Assembly (NCBI GenBank): GCA_011390275.1
Contig: JAABST010000006.1
Span: 82,469-146,468 of the forward strand
Length of the DNA: 64,000 nucleotides
Source of the DNA: Geitlerinema sp. S16
GTDB taxonomy: Bacteria > Cyanobacteriota > Cyanobacteriia > Cyanobacteriales > Geitlerinemataceae
Direction: 5' to 3'
Shown: positions 36,001 to 44,885 of the stretch, piece after piece
Layout: the number at the start of each line of letters is the position of its first letter
Numbering within the stretch: position 1 is the stretch's first letter
Notes under the pieces: model-generated
What the model was told of the DNA's origin: nothing
Database searches by the model: none
The model's input: only the letters and a program-made list of their open reading frames with translations
Program-made: the position numbers and the translations under genes

Positions 36001-37682
36001 AGACCGAGGAGATCGCCTTCGAGGTCGAAGTCAAAGTCGATGGCGTCAATGGCAGCGAGGTTTTCCTCGTCGGTCTCGCTCGCAGCGTTAATATCATCCG
36101 AGTCAAAGTCAAAGTCAAACTCATCGAGGTCTAAACCCGGATCGTCTGGCTCCTCGGATTCAACGCGATCGGAGCCTTCGGTCTCCGTTTCTGGGGTCTC
36201 TAGCAGATCGAGGAGATCATCAAAGTCATCATTCGCATTTGGACGAACCGGATCATCCTTTGATGATAATTCGCGAGACGGTGCGGACTCGATCGCGTCA
36301 AACTCGTTTGATACGTCGTCATCGGTCGCATCCGCAATGTCATCAAACAGGCTATCAAGGTCGTCGTCAGCGTCGGTTTCACGACCGTCTGATGGCGGCT
36401 CTGCGGCGTCATCACTCGCAAAGAGATCGGCAAAATCGCCGTCCATCTCTTCTGCATCCGGATCTCCGAGTGGGTTTCGATGTGAGCGTTCGGCGCGATC
36501 GAGACTGTCCCAGGTCTCAAGATCGTCCATACCGGTTTCAAACAGGTCGGCCAGACTACTCAACTCCGCCGACCCAACCTCGGGGCCGTGACGCTTATCT
36601 GGAGCTGGCGTGGACGCCGCAACATCATGGCTAGGGGATACCTGTTTTTCTGAGGCTGAGGTGGACGGACTAGCTTCTGCAAACAGGTCGTCGTCCGCGC
36701 CGCCATCGCTCTCGCTCTCCGTGAGCCCAAATTCATCGGAGTCAAATAAGTCGTCAAACTCACTGTCAAACTCATCATCGGAGCCGATCGCAAGAGAGAG
36801 GGGTTCTGGACTGAGCGGTAATAGGGCTTGAAGCGAGGCACTAATTGCAATCTCGGATTCACGATTGGCAAGCACAAGCTCCTGGGCTTGCTTCAGCTCC
36901 TTAATGGCAACGGCGGCCAAGTCACTAAAGCGATTATTGGGCAGCGAAATCGCCTCATGGGTCACATCGAGCAAATGCCGCCATTGGGGTAGCTCAAACT
37001 GATCGCCGACCTTGGCGAGTACGCGGCAAATATCGCAGATTTTCTGGCGTGTTTCCCGAGTTTCGGGCTGCTGGAATAGACGAAGAATTTCTCGTAATCG
37101 CGCCAGAACATCGGTGTGAAAGATGAGCTGGAGGGCGCTTTGTTCCTCAGAGGGCTGCGATAGAGGCAGCGTCATCGGACTGGACTGGCGTGGTTCGGCG
37201 GGCGGGCGATCGATCCAGTTAGGATCTCGAATCGCGGAGGCTTCACGCTCTGAGGCTTGGGTTTCGGCAGCTAATTGATTGAGCTGCGCCTTGAGTTCGT
37301 GAAATACCGGGTCAAGATCCGCGAGCACACTGGCCTCATCCAACGTACTCGGATCGGCGGTGCGCTGAAGCTCACCGACTTGATCTTGAAGGGCATCAAA
37401 AATCACTAAAAATTGCGATTCAACCTGATTGTTAACGACGATCGGTCGATCTTTGAGCAGTTTGAAGTAGTCTTCGAGGCGGTGCGAAATGGCGGCAATG
37501 CTTCCGAGTCCGAGCATGGCGGCTCCACCCTTCACCGAGTGCGCAGCCCGAAAGATTTCGTTGGCAAACTCGGTGTCATCGATCGTGGCTTGCAAATTCA
37601 GTAGGCCGCGTTCGATCGTTTGTAAATGCTCGGCGGCTTCTTCGATGAAATAGCCCAGGATGCGCTGCTGTTCGGGTAGCAT
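33078..37682 (-). CDS. pilL: CheA-type hybrid histidine kinase with receiver
   Basis: This 1534-residue protein is the kinase of the pilus chemotaxis system. An HPt domain with phospho-accepting His48 (FRAAHSVKGGAAMLG) is at the N-terminus. Residues about 290-860 are a very acidic linker of DDFDDLF/SDD-type repeats. P3/P4/P5 (VPIKRLDDLSNLVGELVVNRNSLE at about 887; NAIAHGVETPDERIARGK; DDGAGID; GRGVGMDVVKTKLNEIRG; CheW-like DLSLGRVR) follow. The C-terminal receiver has LIIDDSITVREL and phospho-Asp in LVFCDMEMPRMNGMEL (about 1399-1515). It corresponds to PilL/HmpE. A hairpin with a T-run separates it from the MCP gene. Confidence 0.92.
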   Translation of the reverse strand: MLPEQQRILGYFIEEAAEHLQTIERGLLNLQATIDDTEFANEIFRAAHSVKGGAAMLGLGSIAAISHRLEDYFKLLKDRPIVVNNQVESQFLVIFDALQDQVGELQRTADPSTLDEASVLADLDPVFHELKAQLNQLAAETQASEREASAIRDPNWIDRPPAEPRQSSPMTLPLSQPSEEQSALQLIFHTDVLARLREILRLFQQPETRETRQKICDICRVLAKVGDQFELPQWRHLLDVTHEAISLPNNRFSDLAAVAIKELKQAQELVLANRESEIAISASLQALLPLSPEPLSLAIGSDDEFDSEFDDLFDSDEFGLTESESDGGADDDLFAEASPSTSASEKQVSPSHDVAASTPAPDKRHGPEVGSAELSSLADLFETGMDDLETWDSLDRAERSHRNPLGDPDAEEMDGDFADLFASDDAAEPPSDGRETDADDDLDSLFDDIADATDDDVSNEFDAIESAPSRELSSKDDPVRPNANDDFDDLLDLLETPETETEGSDRVESEEPDDPGLDLDEFDFDFDSDDINAASETDEENLAAIDAIDFDFDLEGDLLGLDPDLPSDPIRDDFASEGLIDLEDLFDRSSHDLASNVDAVAPIRSDRTESTESDDFDDFDDLFDGMDSVESDPAPDPAPTQSETFNALQNGLSNDFDDDFEDDFDLFDLNVGEAETFAPPQTKPPILDDEDLSLDDLFDDADNVAREAAASSDAHFLLESDQSDPNPDFGDDDFGDLFSGLDLSDAEESFDNLDELDELDLSEALADVSLDFDQALEFMESDETDDDIDTSLFPHLSVLLNLPVTDTGSDVFEVLEAYLEQPSPSVSTSLASEDSDFADLEHLLELDAPPGAGEPKLTADRALPTSASRSGTRRQRGRGSAFEQTMRVPIKRLDDLSNLVGELVVNRNSLEDDQERLRQFLDNLLHQVSQLSEVGQRMQDLYERTLLEMALLASRKNRTVAAQGGMPNTNEEGDEDFDALEMDKFSLFHLQAQEIIELVVRVRESSSDIEFLVDENDQVTRQLRQVTTQLQEGLNRSRMVAFANATDRLLRGVRDNAIKFGKQVNLQIEGRDMLIDRMILEHLYDPLTHLVNNAIAHGVETPDERIARGKPAQGTITVSSFNQGNQTIIAISDDGAGIDKDRVASKAVQKGLLSQEQADNLTDPEIYDLLFLPNFSTRDLADDLAGRGVGMDVVKTKLNEIRGVIVTDSTRNKGTTFTIRLPLTLSISKALCCISDHAPIAFPMDGVSEVLDNLPSDRIIRADDDTAYVQWREQKVPYQPLSSLFNYSRLSIRPQMYGSTSDDDTVSVVILRSAGSQLAISVDSIVGEQEIVIKQLEGPIPKPVGITGATVMGDGHIVPIADVLELIDLSLGRVRRDASSLWDETEEATVVQVEKAEPMVLIIDDSITVRELLSMTFKKSGYRVEQARDGQEAWEKMRSGMPCELVFCDMEMPRMNGMELLEKMSSDPRLSELPIAMLTSRTAEKMKRRAGELGAKGYFTKPYLEEVLLDAAQRMLAGENLMANAASAEPAPAS

Positions 37683-37759
37683 GACTGCTCTGTTCCCTTG
37701 TCATGGTTGAGGATCAAGACGGCAGAGCCGCCAAACTGTCGCCGTAATGGCAATCAAAA

Positions 37760-37776
37760 ACGGTCTCGGAGACCGT
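37760..37776 (-). terminator. Hairpin with T-run between the MCP and CheA genes
   Basis: On the minus strand ACGGTCTC and GAGACCGT flank a single C, followed by TTTTTGATT: a small intrinsic terminator or attenuator. It lies 2 bp after the MCP stop codon and about 80 bp before the CheA start, so it may lower CheA transcription relative to upstream genes. Confidence 0.7.
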
Positions 37777-37777
37777 C

Positions 37778-40700
37778 TTAATCCGTGGCTTCCACCCGGA
37801 AACGTTCGACCGATGTCAGCAGGTCGCGCGAGACGCCCACCAGGTTTTGCAACGACCCGGAGACTCGGTGTGCTTCCTGGGAGGTTTCCTGAGCGGTTAA
37901 CTCGACGGCCTGCATGACCTGGGCAACCGCGCGTGAGGTTTCGGTTTGCTCCACGGTGTCAGCCCGAATCGATCGCACCAGAACATCAATTCGGTTGGCC
38001 ACCTGAATAATATCTTCGAGCGATCGCTTGGCCTGCTCGGCCAGTTTCGTCCCGCCGATGACCTGCTGTTGCCCTTCTTCCATCGCCATCATGACCGAGC
38101 CCGTTTCGCTTTGAATTTGCATCACGATTTGCTCGATTTCTTTCAGCGCTTTCGCCGATCGATCCGCAAGCTGTCGGACTTCATCCGCCACGATCGCAAA
38201 CCCACGACCCGCCTCGCCCGCTCGTGCCGCCTCAATACTGGCGTTGAGTGCGAGCAAGTTCGTCCGGGACGCAATCCCGCTAATCAGCGCGACGATCTTG
38301 GAGATCTCCTGGGACGATTCCGCGAGACGTTTCACCTTACGGGTGGTCTCAGCCACCGTTTCGCGAATTTCCAGGATGCTGGCCACGGTACGTTCTACCG
38401 CTTCCCCACCCTTCAGCGCCGTCACCGATGCCGATCGCGCCACATCCTCCGCCTCACGAGCGCTCTTCGCCACCTGCTGAATCGAATTGGTCATCACCTG
38501 CACCGAATTCAGCGTCGCCGCTAGCTCTTCGGCCTGCCGCAACGCATCCGAGGCCAGACTCCGCGCAAACGATTCACTGTCTGTCGCGCCCTTACTCACC
38601 TGCCGCGCCGCCTGTTTAACCTGCTGGACAATTTCGCGCAGGTTTTGAATCGTCAAGTTAAACGAGTCAGCGACCGCGCCAAGCACGTCAGCGGTGACCT
38701 CCGCCGTCACCGTCAAGTCACCCCGAGCCGCGCCTTCCACGTCATCGAGGAGACGAATCACCTGGCGTTGCAAGTCTTCCTTGGCTTGCTCCATTTCTTC
38801 CGCACGGCGCTGGGCTTCGTTCGTGGTGGTGAAAACCACCCGCGCCATTTGGTTGAATTTAGCCGAAAGCTGGCCGAATTCATCCTCTGACAAGACTGCT
38901 GCTCGTGCGTTCAGATCCCCTTGGGAAATTGACTCAAATGCGCCGGTTAAACCGATCGTTGTTCGGCGCACCTGTGAAGCACTGAGGCGACTCAAAATCC
39001 AGGCGATGCTGCCGCCTGCAAGCCCCGAGGTTAGCGACATCGCCAAACCGATTAGCTGAACCTTTGGCAGGAGCTGACGTCGCACTTCGATCGCGATCGA
39101 CGCATCATCGACAAAACGACGGCTAGATATATGGCTAATACTCGCCACCGCTGAGGCCGACAGAATGCCAACCACCAGCGCCGCAATCCAGGACTTTGTC
39201 CGAAGTGGCGCATTCTCAAAAAAGGCGAGCAACCCTTGCTGCTCAATCCCGCTCGACGATGAGGCTTCCGCGACACTGCTATCGGATGAGCCAAAGGTCG
39301 GGACGGCATCCGACTGACCCGCGATGCTAAAGAGTTCCTCGTCATGAATGATCGAGCCATCGCCTAGCTCTGAGAATGACGTGTTGCTCATGCTGCTACT
39401 GGACAGCATTCCGGGATCGTCGAGAAAATCATCGACTCCGAAATCAGCATTCGATGCTCCCGTTTCAAAGTTCGGGACTTGATCGAGGTCACCGAAATCA
39501 TCAAAGCCATCATCGTCCAGAAAGCTCACGCTGCTATTGGGACGATCTCCAGAGACATTACTCCCGTCAAAATCCGAATCGAAGGAATCAAACTCAAAAC
39601 CTTCGTCGTCGTTATCATCCTCAAATTCATTGCCCCCAAAGTCATCGTCGGCAAAGACTCCTTCATCAAACGCAGCGAAGTTATCATTATCCGCAGAGGG
39701 AATAATGTAAGTGCCGTCGTCATCGTCGGTATGTACCGCGTTCGCCGCAAAAGGCAAGCTCGAATTTTGGGGTTGAGCTGAAATCGGGTTGCCGTGCGGG
39801 ATACTTGCGTCCCAGTCTTCAAAATGGCTACCTGGCGGCGGGTCCATGACGTAGGTTTCCGTATTGCCGCTCGTCTCAGTGTCAAACTGTCCGAAGGAAG
39901 GGTCGATGTCACTGGGTGCGTCGAAGCGACTGAAAGTATCCGATTGAGGCGTACGACTTTGGGGCGTCCAGTCGGGAAATGCCGATTCATTGAGGTCACC
40001 ATCGGCGAACTCGCTGGGCATTGCGGTTTGAAAGGGAGCTTCATCGAAGCCTTCAAATTCGGAGAAGGGCTGAGGAAAATCGATCGCGTCTATTCCTGGA
40101 TCAAGATCTGAGGTCGGGAATGAATCACCGTGTTGCTCGTCGCCGACGAGGTCAGGCATTTCTCCCGTGAAGAGATTATCCGATGTGGACTGCGAATCGT
40201 TGAGTGCCGTGTTGTCGGCTGCCGCGATCGGAAAGGGCTGGCGGGATTTTTTGAAAGTTGGGGAGGTCTCAACTTGCAAGTCTGAGCCAATCTCAAAATC
40301 GGGGAATGCATCCTGACTTTCAAAGCCAGCATCAAAGGCCGAAGGATCAAAAATATTGTTAGACGGATCGCCATCAAGCTCGTCTTCCCACCCATGCTCA
40401 ACCGGATCAGAGCTACTGGGATCATTGAGTAGAGTTTCGTCTTCGGAAAAAGAAGACATGGAGTGTGAAGAAGCGGAAGCTTCATCGGCGATCGCGATGG
40501 TCTTAGCCGCATGGGGATCAGAGTCTGACGTTTTGTCAAACCCAAATTGCGTCTCTTCTTCGTCAAATTCTCCGAAACCATCGGAGTCTTCAAATGCGCC
40601 AACCGGCTCATCTGCGATCGCTGCAAATGGTGGATCGTCTTCCTCTTCTGTCAAGGCGGCATCTTCCGAAACTTCGCCCGCCCAGGCTTGCATGGGATTG

Positions 40701-41305
40701 TCTCTGATTGCGGTTTCGTCTGCGTCCGCGTCAAAGGCAAAATTAGCAAAAGGGTCAGAGTCTACATCGTCCATTTCGGCAGATGATTCCTCTAGAGACT
40801 CCGCTCCAAATGGAGATTCGTCGAAACGATCGAAATCATCGTCCATTCCGTTGCCGCTGGCAAAGAAATCATCTTCTGTGGCAGACGCACGACCGGGTGC
40901 TGCCATGGCCTGACCATTCATCGTTGCGCCAGCATCGATATCATCGTGATCTAGACCGAGATCAGCATCAAATTCATCATCGAGACCCACGGCCAGATCG
41001 GTCTGGAAGGATCCTCCCGAGGTGTTGGAATCAACGCGATCGACGTACGCGATCCCGCTCTCGGCATATTCAATAAATTCAGGCTCGTCCGACAGTTCGA
41101 GGACATACTGATATTGGGATCGAGCGTTCGGGTAGTCCTGCATACCGCAGTAGATATGCCCGAGCAGAAGGCGCGTGCTGGGATCGTTTGGGTCGCGCGT
41201 CACCAACTCACACGCAATGTCAGCAGCCTCTTCATAGCTGCCGTCCATGTACGCCTGTTCGGCTCGTTGGTACTCCTGAACGAAGTCATCGGTGCTTGGT
41301 GCCAT
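37778..41305 (-). CDS. pilJ: Methyl-accepting chemotaxis protein with TPR N-terminus (PilJ/HmpD-like)
   Basis: This 1175-residue protein is the sensor of the pilus system. A TPR-like N-terminus ([31 protein letters not shown] ... [31 protein letters not shown]) is unusual for an MCP and could bind a pilus-related partner. Residues about 100-690 are an acidic linker. Two membrane helices follow ([18 protein letters not shown] at about 705; [21 protein letters not shown]), then HAMP. The cytoplasmic hairpin tip is [50 protein letters not shown], typical of MCPs. The C-terminal [15 protein letters not shown] holds possible methylation sites. It matches PilJ/HmpD. Confidence 0.92.
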   Translation of the reverse strand: MAPSTDDFVQEYQRAEQAYMDGSYEEAADIACELVTRDPNDPSTRLLLGHIYCGMQDYPNARSQYQYVLELSDEPEFIEYAESGIAYVDRVDSNTSGGSFQTDLAVGLDDEFDADLGLDHDDIDAGATMNGQAMAAPGRASATEDDFFASGNGMDDDFDRFDESPFGAESLEESSAEMDDVDSDPFANFAFDADADETAIRDNPMQAWAGEVSEDAALTEEEDDPPFAAIADEPVGAFEDSDGFGEFDEEETQFGFDKTSDSDPHAAKTIAIADEASASSHSMSSFSEDETLLNDPSSSDPVEHGWEDELDGDPSNNIFDPSAFDAGFESQDAFPDFEIGSDLQVETSPTFKKSRQPFPIAAADNTALNDSQSTSDNLFTGEMPDLVGDEQHGDSFPTSDLDPGIDAIDFPQPFSEFEGFDEAPFQTAMPSEFADGDLNESAFPDWTPQSRTPQSDTFSRFDAPSDIDPSFGQFDTETSGNTETYVMDPPPGSHFEDWDASIPHGNPISAQPQNSSLPFAANAVHTDDDDGTYIIPSADNDNFAAFDEGVFADDDFGGNEFEDDNDDEGFEFDSFDSDFDGSNVSGDRPNSSVSFLDDDGFDDFGDLDQVPNFETGASNADFGVDDFLDDPGMLSSSSMSNTSFSELGDGSIIHDEELFSIAGQSDAVPTFGSSDSSVAEASSSSGIEQQGLLAFFENAPLRTKSWIAALVVGILSASAVASISHISSRRFVDDASIAIEVRRQLLPKVQLIGLAMSLTSGLAGGSIAWILSRLSASQVRRTTIGLTGAFESISQGDLNARAAVLSEDEFGQLSAKFNQMARVVFTTTNEAQRRAEEMEQAKEDLQRQVIRLLDDVEGAARGDLTVTAEVTADVLGAVADSFNLTIQNLREIVQQVKQAARQVSKGATDSESFARSLASDALRQAEELAATLNSVQVMTNSIQQVAKSAREAEDVARSASVTALKGGEAVERTVASILEIRETVAETTRKVKRLAESSQEISKIVALISGIASRTNLLALNASIEAARAGEAGRGFAIVADEVRQLADRSAKALKEIEQIVMQIQSETGSVMMAMEEGQQQVIGGTKLAEQAKRSLEDIIQVANRIDVLVRSIRADTVEQTETSRAVAQVMQAVELTAQETSQEAHRVSGSLQNLVGVSRDLLTSVERFRVEATD

Positions 41306-41435
41306 CTGCTTTCCCTAGCGTCACAGTCTTGGTGTCGATCGTATTCGATGTCATCCGTCAGGCGAGTCTCGATCGATTTTAATGTACCGCAGATTGAAAG
41401 CGGCGTAAGTGCTCGATGCACACAGATGAGTGGTC

Positions 41436-41972
41436 TTAGGCCGCCCAACGGGCTGACCGAAGTACAGAGATTCGATCGAGCAAGCTGAGCGTGACAACTT
41501 GCTCTTCTTCCTCAAACACCCATTCACCCTTAAGGAAAGGCGCCATCCCATCCGGAGCGCTGTTTGAGGCTTGGAGATTATCGATGTCTAACCACTGCAT
41601 CTTGACGATGCGATCGACAGCTAGACCCAGTATAGTGTCCTGATCCTCGACCGCAATGACGAAAAGCTGGGTTCGATCAGCGTTTAGTGGCTTCGGATCA
41701 CCCAAAAACTGGCCGAGATCCGCAACCCAGACTACGCGCCCCCTGACATTAAACGTTCCGAGCAAGAGCGGCGAAACGTTAGGCATCGGGGTGATTTCAT
41801 CCGGTGACGGATCAAACACCTCGTTAATTCCAACTGCGGGGAGCGCAAGCTGCTGTCCGGAGGTTAGAGAAAAGCGGAGGTGTAACTCACCCTCCGGTGT
41901 TTCAAGCTGCTGGAATTCCGGTGCTTGATTTGGATCAGACGCACCCATCAAAAAGTCAGAATTGCCGATCAT
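41436..41972 (-). CDS. pilI: CheW-like adaptor (PilI/HmpC-like)
   Basis: This 178-residue protein has the CheW domain: LHLRFSLTSGQQLALPAVGINEVFDPSPDEITPMPNVSPLLLGTFNVRGRVVWVADLGQFLGD, then IVAVEDQDTILGLAVDRIVKMQWLDI. It bridges the MCP and CheA. It starts 6 bp after the CheY stop, so it is in the same operon. The next gene follows 130 bp downstream. A start at ATG 41972 (MIGNSDFLMGASD) is taken. Confidence 0.92.
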   Translation of the reverse strand: MIGNSDFLMGASDPNQAPEFQQLETPEGELHLRFSLTSGQQLALPAVGINEVFDPSPDEITPMPNVSPLLLGTFNVRGRVVWVADLGQFLGDPKPLNADRTQLFVIAVEDQDTILGLAVDRIVKMQWLDIDNLQASNSAPDGMAPFLKGEWVFEEEEQVVTLSLLDRISVLRSARWAA

Positions 41973-41978
41973 CGTGTC

Positions 41979-42344
41979 CTAGCCTCGCAGCATCTGTTTG
42001 ACGGTTCCGACCAGCTCATTGGGCTGGAACGGCTTGGCAACGTAAGCATCTGCTCCCTGCTTCATACCCCAGTAGCGATCGAACTCCTCGCCTTTCGAGG
42101 AACACATCACCACGGGAACACCCTGCATACAGGGATCTGCTTTCAGGCGACGACAGACCTCGTAGCCATTCATGCGGGGCATGACAATATCGAGGATAAC
42201 AAGATCCGGTGGATTACCCTGGATTTTATCCAGCGCTTCAATTCCGTCTGTCGCTTCGATGACCGTGAGGCCATTCGTTCTCAAGAGATCGGCAATCATT
42301 TCTCGCTGAGTTGCGCTATCTTCGATGACTAAAACCTTGCTCAT
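41979..42344 (-). CDS. pilH: CheY-like response regulator (PilH/HmpB-like)
   Basis: This 121-residue single receiver domain has VLVIEDSATQREMIADLLRTNG at the N-terminus (acidic pocket ED), phospho-Asp in DLVILDIVMPRMNGYEVCRRL, Thr/Ser in VPVVMCSSKGEEFDRYWGMKQGADAYVAKPF and the conserved Lys in AKPF. It has no output domain. In pilus chemotaxis it acts with the PATAN-receiver protein on the motor/pilus machinery. It sits between the regulator at 42929 and CheW, but a 580-bp gap with an IS200/605-like relic separates it from the former. Confidence 0.95.
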   Translation of the reverse strand: MSKVLVIEDSATQREMIADLLRTNGLTVIEATDGIEALDKIQGNPPDLVILDIVMPRMNGYEVCRRLKADPCMQGVPVVMCSSKGEEFDRYWGMKQGADAYVAKPFQPNELVGTVKQMLRG

Positions 42345-42674
42345 TTCTCTATATCCTGACTGTGTGTCGTGGCTTTAGGCCACGGAACTCTCACGTTGTT
42401 GACTTGACAAGATCGACTGAGTCTCAGTCAAGGATGACGTGATGATCGATACTTGACTGATTTTGACGGAGTGTCGGTGCTGCCCCTGATGGATTCCACG
42501 ACAAGACAGCAGCAAGTATCTAGTTTCACAAAATCAACTGATCTTGAGTCAAGGCGATCGCCTTAGATCTATTATCCTGCAAAGTCGTAACCGTATTGGT
42601 TCATGGAATCTGGGAGATCAACACTGAATGTGTTCTAAATTTAGGATGCCCACTCCGTTACGACTTTACATCTA

Positions 42675-42885
42675 TTGACATCCTCACCGGGCTAAAGCCA
42701 GGGTGATTCCCAAATATCACGAGTTGGGTTCCTGCTTTGTAGCACTGGCCTTCACCCCCGCCAAAGGGTGTTTTGGTCTGATGCTCACATCACAGACTTT
42801 GGCGTCTAGCCTCCCGTAAGCCCTGCGATACACCACTATTGTACAAAAAGCCGTCCGACAAGGACGGAGTCTCTCCTCAAATTCT
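42675..42885. mobile_element. IS200/IS605-like remnant or MITE
   Basis: The left part (TTGACATCCTCACCGGGCTAAAGCCAGGGTGATTCC) folds as a stem (TCACC/GGTGA around GGCT-aa-AGCC). It resembles the end of cyanobacterial IS200/IS605 elements, where a TTGAC-type cleavage tract abuts a hairpin. The right part has CCGTCC-GACAA-GGACGG, another perfect hairpin. There is no transposase or TnpB ORF between them. It is called a likely non-autonomous or decayed copy. Confidence 0.55.
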
Positions 42886-42928
42886 TGATAAAGGCGCAAA
42901 TCGAGCCGAACCGAGTGATCCGCTTCGA

Positions 42929-44158
42929 TTAAGCAGACCCCCATTCGGGTTGAATCGCATCGCGAAACGCCGCTTCAAAATCGTCCGATCGCGTGATGCC
43001 CGGTCCAATATATTGCTCAAGCAACATCAAAAGCTCTTGCTCAGAGAAGGGTTTCGTCAGATAGTCCGTCGCGCCCACCATACGGGCTTTCACCCGATCC
43101 GTGAAACCGTCACGCCCCGTCAGCATGATGATCGGGACTTCGCGAAACACCCGCGATCGACGCAACATCGCACACAGCTCGTAGCCGTCCGGCTCTGGCA
43201 TCGTGATGTCGCAGAGAATCAAATCGGGCTGAAGGGGGAAGAGTAATGACAGCGCCTTGAGCGATGACCCGATCGTCGAAATCTCATAACCATGAGGTTC
43301 GAGCATAATCTCGACCGATTTCCGAATGGTTCGTTCATCGTCAATACACACCACACGCGGCACGGTGTCTTCAGATTGACGTAAGCGCAAGGTGCGCGAT
43401 CGCTCATCCTTCGGCCACTGCAACTGCACCACTCCCGTTTGGACATAGGGATAGATCGCCTTAGCGATCGGAGCAATATCACGATTGAGCGCTCTGGCCA
43501 TGCGTCGAATCGAGGTCTTACCGTCAGCCACAGCCGTCAAGGTTTGCAGAGCTTTTTCGGGCATTTTTTGCTGAAGCGTATCAAGATCAGCAATGAATGG
43601 ACACTGCTCTGAGGACTGAATGTGGGGATAAAAGCGCTTCCAATCTTGGGTCTGCTGGATCGTCTTCGTCACCAGCGACGAAACCGGAAGCGCCATCAGC
43701 TGCGGTGCAAGTGCAGGGCCGAGATCGAAGATGAATGATCCCTGGTGTAAGCCCAGCAGCTCAAACAAGGTCTCGCGCACCATCCGACACAAAATAGTTC
43801 GACCTTGGATCGGGGTTAGATGATGGTTCTCAATGAGATACCAAAGGTAGGCATATTCGTGGGTATTGGTGGTGGTTAGCTCAGGGAACTCCACCGTATC
43901 CATTAGTGTTTCGAGCTGATAAAAGCGTAAACAGTCGCGTAGCCGTTCATTCTGGCTGTGGGCGTCCGCCGCATAGACAATCTGACCATTCACGAAAAAG
44001 ACAAACCAAGATCGGTCAAGCGCGTCGTGACTGGGGCGATCGCCACCTCGGGACGATGTTGGACGATAGGTCTCGATGAACAGTTCACCCGTTCGCTGTC
44101 CGAGGGCGATCAGTTGCAAAATACTGCGGATATCAATTTCGTTTAAATTGCCCTGCAT
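42929..44158 (-). CDS. pilG: PATAN-domain response regulator (PilG/HmpA-like)
   Basis: This 409-residue protein has an N-terminal PATAN/DUF4388 domain (MQGNLNEIDIRSILQLIALGQRTGELFIE..., FVNGQIVYADAHSQNERLRDCL) over the first 260 residues, then a receiver. The receiver has VVCIDDERTIRKSVEIMLEPHG, phospho-Asp in LILCDITMPEPDGYELCAMLRR, and the C-terminal Lys in ATDYLTKPFSEQEL. PatA-family regulators belong to pilus/heterocyst pathways in cyanobacteria. Here it heads the pilus chemotaxis block. It is divergent from hmpF across 727 bp. Confidence 0.9.
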   Translation of the reverse strand: MQGNLNEIDIRSILQLIALGQRTGELFIETYRPTSSRGGDRPSHDALDRSWFVFFVNGQIVYAADAHSQNERLRDCLRFYQLETLMDTVEFPELTTTNTHEYAYLWYLIENHHLTPIQGRTILCRMVRETLFELLGLHQGSFIFDLGPALAPQLMALPVSSLVTKTIQQTQDWKRFYPHIQSSEQCPFIADLDTLQQKMPEKALQTLTAVADGKTSIRRMARALNRDIAPIAKAIYPYVQTGVVQLQWPKDERSRTLRLRQSEDTVPRVVCIDDERTIRKSVEIMLEPHGYEISTIGSSLKALSLLFPLQPDLILCDITMPEPDGYELCAMLRRSRVFREVPIIMLTGRDGFTDRVKARMVGATDYLTKPFSEQELLMLLEQYIGPGITRSDDFEAAFRDAIQPEWGSA

Positions 44159-44885
44159 GCGTTCTCCAGCGCCTAAACGTCAGCCCGCTCTGTGCTTGCG
44201 GAACGGTCTCATGAATCGGAATACCAGCGATCTCGCACCCTCAAGTGTAGTCCGAAGTTTCCCCGTTCGTGCCACCCCTTGCATATTTAGTGTCACTTAA
44301 TTGCTGAGAGTGGATTGGAAATTAGGATTTAAATTAAGATTAAAACTAAAGTTGGACAATATATCTTGGTATGTGTGAAGAGTTAAACAAGCTAGGTATC
44401 GTATAGACCTGACGTGTTGGCCTGGTTTGTCATGAGAGGAATGCTACCCCCTTATGAGTGTCAGGAGACGATCGCCAAGTCAGGCGATCGCGAATACACG
44501 CCGATATACATATTGAATGGTGCGATGATGAATGTCCGTTAGCAATGGACAAGAGATTTTATCTACATTCATTCATCTCCATCTGACGTAGACATAATAG
44601 CCCTGAGCCAAATTGGATGATTGAACGTTCTGAGCCAGTCAAGATTCTTCGGCAACTCAAAACAAGAGCTTGTAGACTGAGACGTAGCTTCAGGCATAAG
44701 CTGTAATAGACGATCGCGATCGAATAGCGTGGCGCTGCGCCCAACGCGCGATCATTATTGGGTCAAGGGTTATGCGTGATCGTGCTCCGACCACTTGAGT
44801 TCAAAACTCAAGTTTCGAGATGCTCTCAACAACGCGCGATACGAGCAAGTAGCACTTCAATTGGTTTGATAGAGGAAAGCAAAGC
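44159..44885. other. Divergent intergenic region between pilG and hmpF
   Basis: This 727-bp gap must hold the promoters of both motility genes. It is comparatively AT-rich in its left third. No ORF, tRNA or T-run hairpin was recognised. The ribosome site GAGGAAAGCAAAGC precedes the GTG start at 44886. Confidence 0.55.

Noticed and set aside
35764..36591. 275-codon Ser/Arg-rich plus-strand frame
   Set aside because: It is the complement of the Asp-rich CheA linker (GAC/GAT become GTC/ATC and similar), so Ser/Arg content is forced.
42717..42944. 75-codon minus-strand frame inside the IS200/605-like relic
   Set aside because: It runs through both hairpins and resembles no transposase or TnpB sequence.
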